A stretch of 54,648 bases of DNA from Lachnospiraceae bacterium (GTDB lineage Bacteria > Bacillota > Clostridia > Lachnospirales > Lachnospiraceae): the NCBI GenBank assembly GCA_910575105.1, contig CAJTDK010000023.1, positions 1 through 54,648 on the forward strand, given 5' to 3'. A program made the position numbers and the translations under genes. A model generated the notes under the pieces. It did not search any database. It had not been told where the DNA came from and saw nothing but the letters and a program-made list of their open reading frames with translations. How positions within the stretch are numbered: position 1 is the first letter of the stretch; each line of letters opens with the position of its first letter. Shown in pieces: positions 54,551-54,648 of this stretch.

Positions 54551-54648
54551 GCGGAACCCATTTGTTCCGCGCGGGCTTGTTTGTAATCTATCTTTAGCAA
54601 GATAGTAGGTTCAATGTGAGGGCTTCATTTGAAGCCTAATTCCTATCA

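Noticed and set aside
1-54648. tRNA genes
   Set aside because: No cloverleaf-like sequence with GTTCRA-type T-arm and acceptor stem was noticed on either strand, though a scan by eye is not decisive.

Overview
The window is an essentially complete ~50.1 kb prophage of a contractile-tailed phage (myovirus with a P2-like tail module) inserted into the remains of an integrative conjugative element. The host is most likely a gut Clostridia/Lachnospiraceae bacterium. This rests on strong purine-rich Shine-Dalgarno sites, about 50% GC, Tn1549/CTn-type flanking genes (Cys-rich VLP, RepA-like, DnaC-like, TnpW, VirD4/TraG) and typical Firmicutes phage genes (XkdX, VRR-NUC, RinA/ArpU-like regulator). 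No database search was possible, so all family names come from motif and gene-order recognition.

The prophage ends can be read directly. The left flank (1-110) and the right flank (50195-50993) are two halves of one minus-strand helicase gene, split inside a Lys codon. A shared TT dinucleotide (109-110 and 50195-50196) is flanked on the phage side at both ends by inverted copies of CTATTTGTTAGT, each exactly 11 nt from the TT. This is the layout expected of attL/attR made by the large serine integrase at 48655-50148.

From left to right: a small plus-strand cargo block (279-1612: two tandem paralogues, one unknown gene, a possible structured RNA, an AbrB-like gene); a bidirectional terminator (1611-1643); then the long minus-strand lytic transcription unit, read from about 47.3 kb down to 1.7 kb. 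In reading order it has a Cro-like regulator, small early genes, a SleB-like hydrolase, a SNF2 helicase split into two ORFs, HNH endonuclease, AbrB-like protein, SSB-like protein, primase-helicase, an iteron cluster (34286-34583), HD, ASCH and VRR-NUC proteins and a late regulator. A ~700 bp gap precedes methyltransferase, terminase, portal, protease, capsid, tail sheath/tube, frameshifted tail chaperone, tape measure, baseplate, tail fibre and lysis genes. A plus-strand lysogeny block (47524-50148) holds repressor, a homopolymer-interrupted membrane/SWIM gene and integrase.

Two systems stand out. First, a diversity-generating retroelement sits at 4546-7473: a reverse transcriptase, a template repeat (5972-6073) and a variable repeat (6220-6321) in the C-terminus of a tail-tip protein. 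All 15 TR/VR differences fall at template adenines (coding strand), so this phage appears to diversify its receptor-binding tip. No avd gene is seen beside it. Second, a 12-C tract at 48126-48137 puts a two-TM, SWIM-zinc-finger gene out of frame, which looks like a phase-variable switch in the lysogeny operon. Other notable items are ten CCTATCGCC repeats in a putative replication origin, a 14-bp palindrome present four times (twice exactly 16 nt before an ATG), and a canonical AAATTTT -1 frameshift site in the tail chaperone gene.
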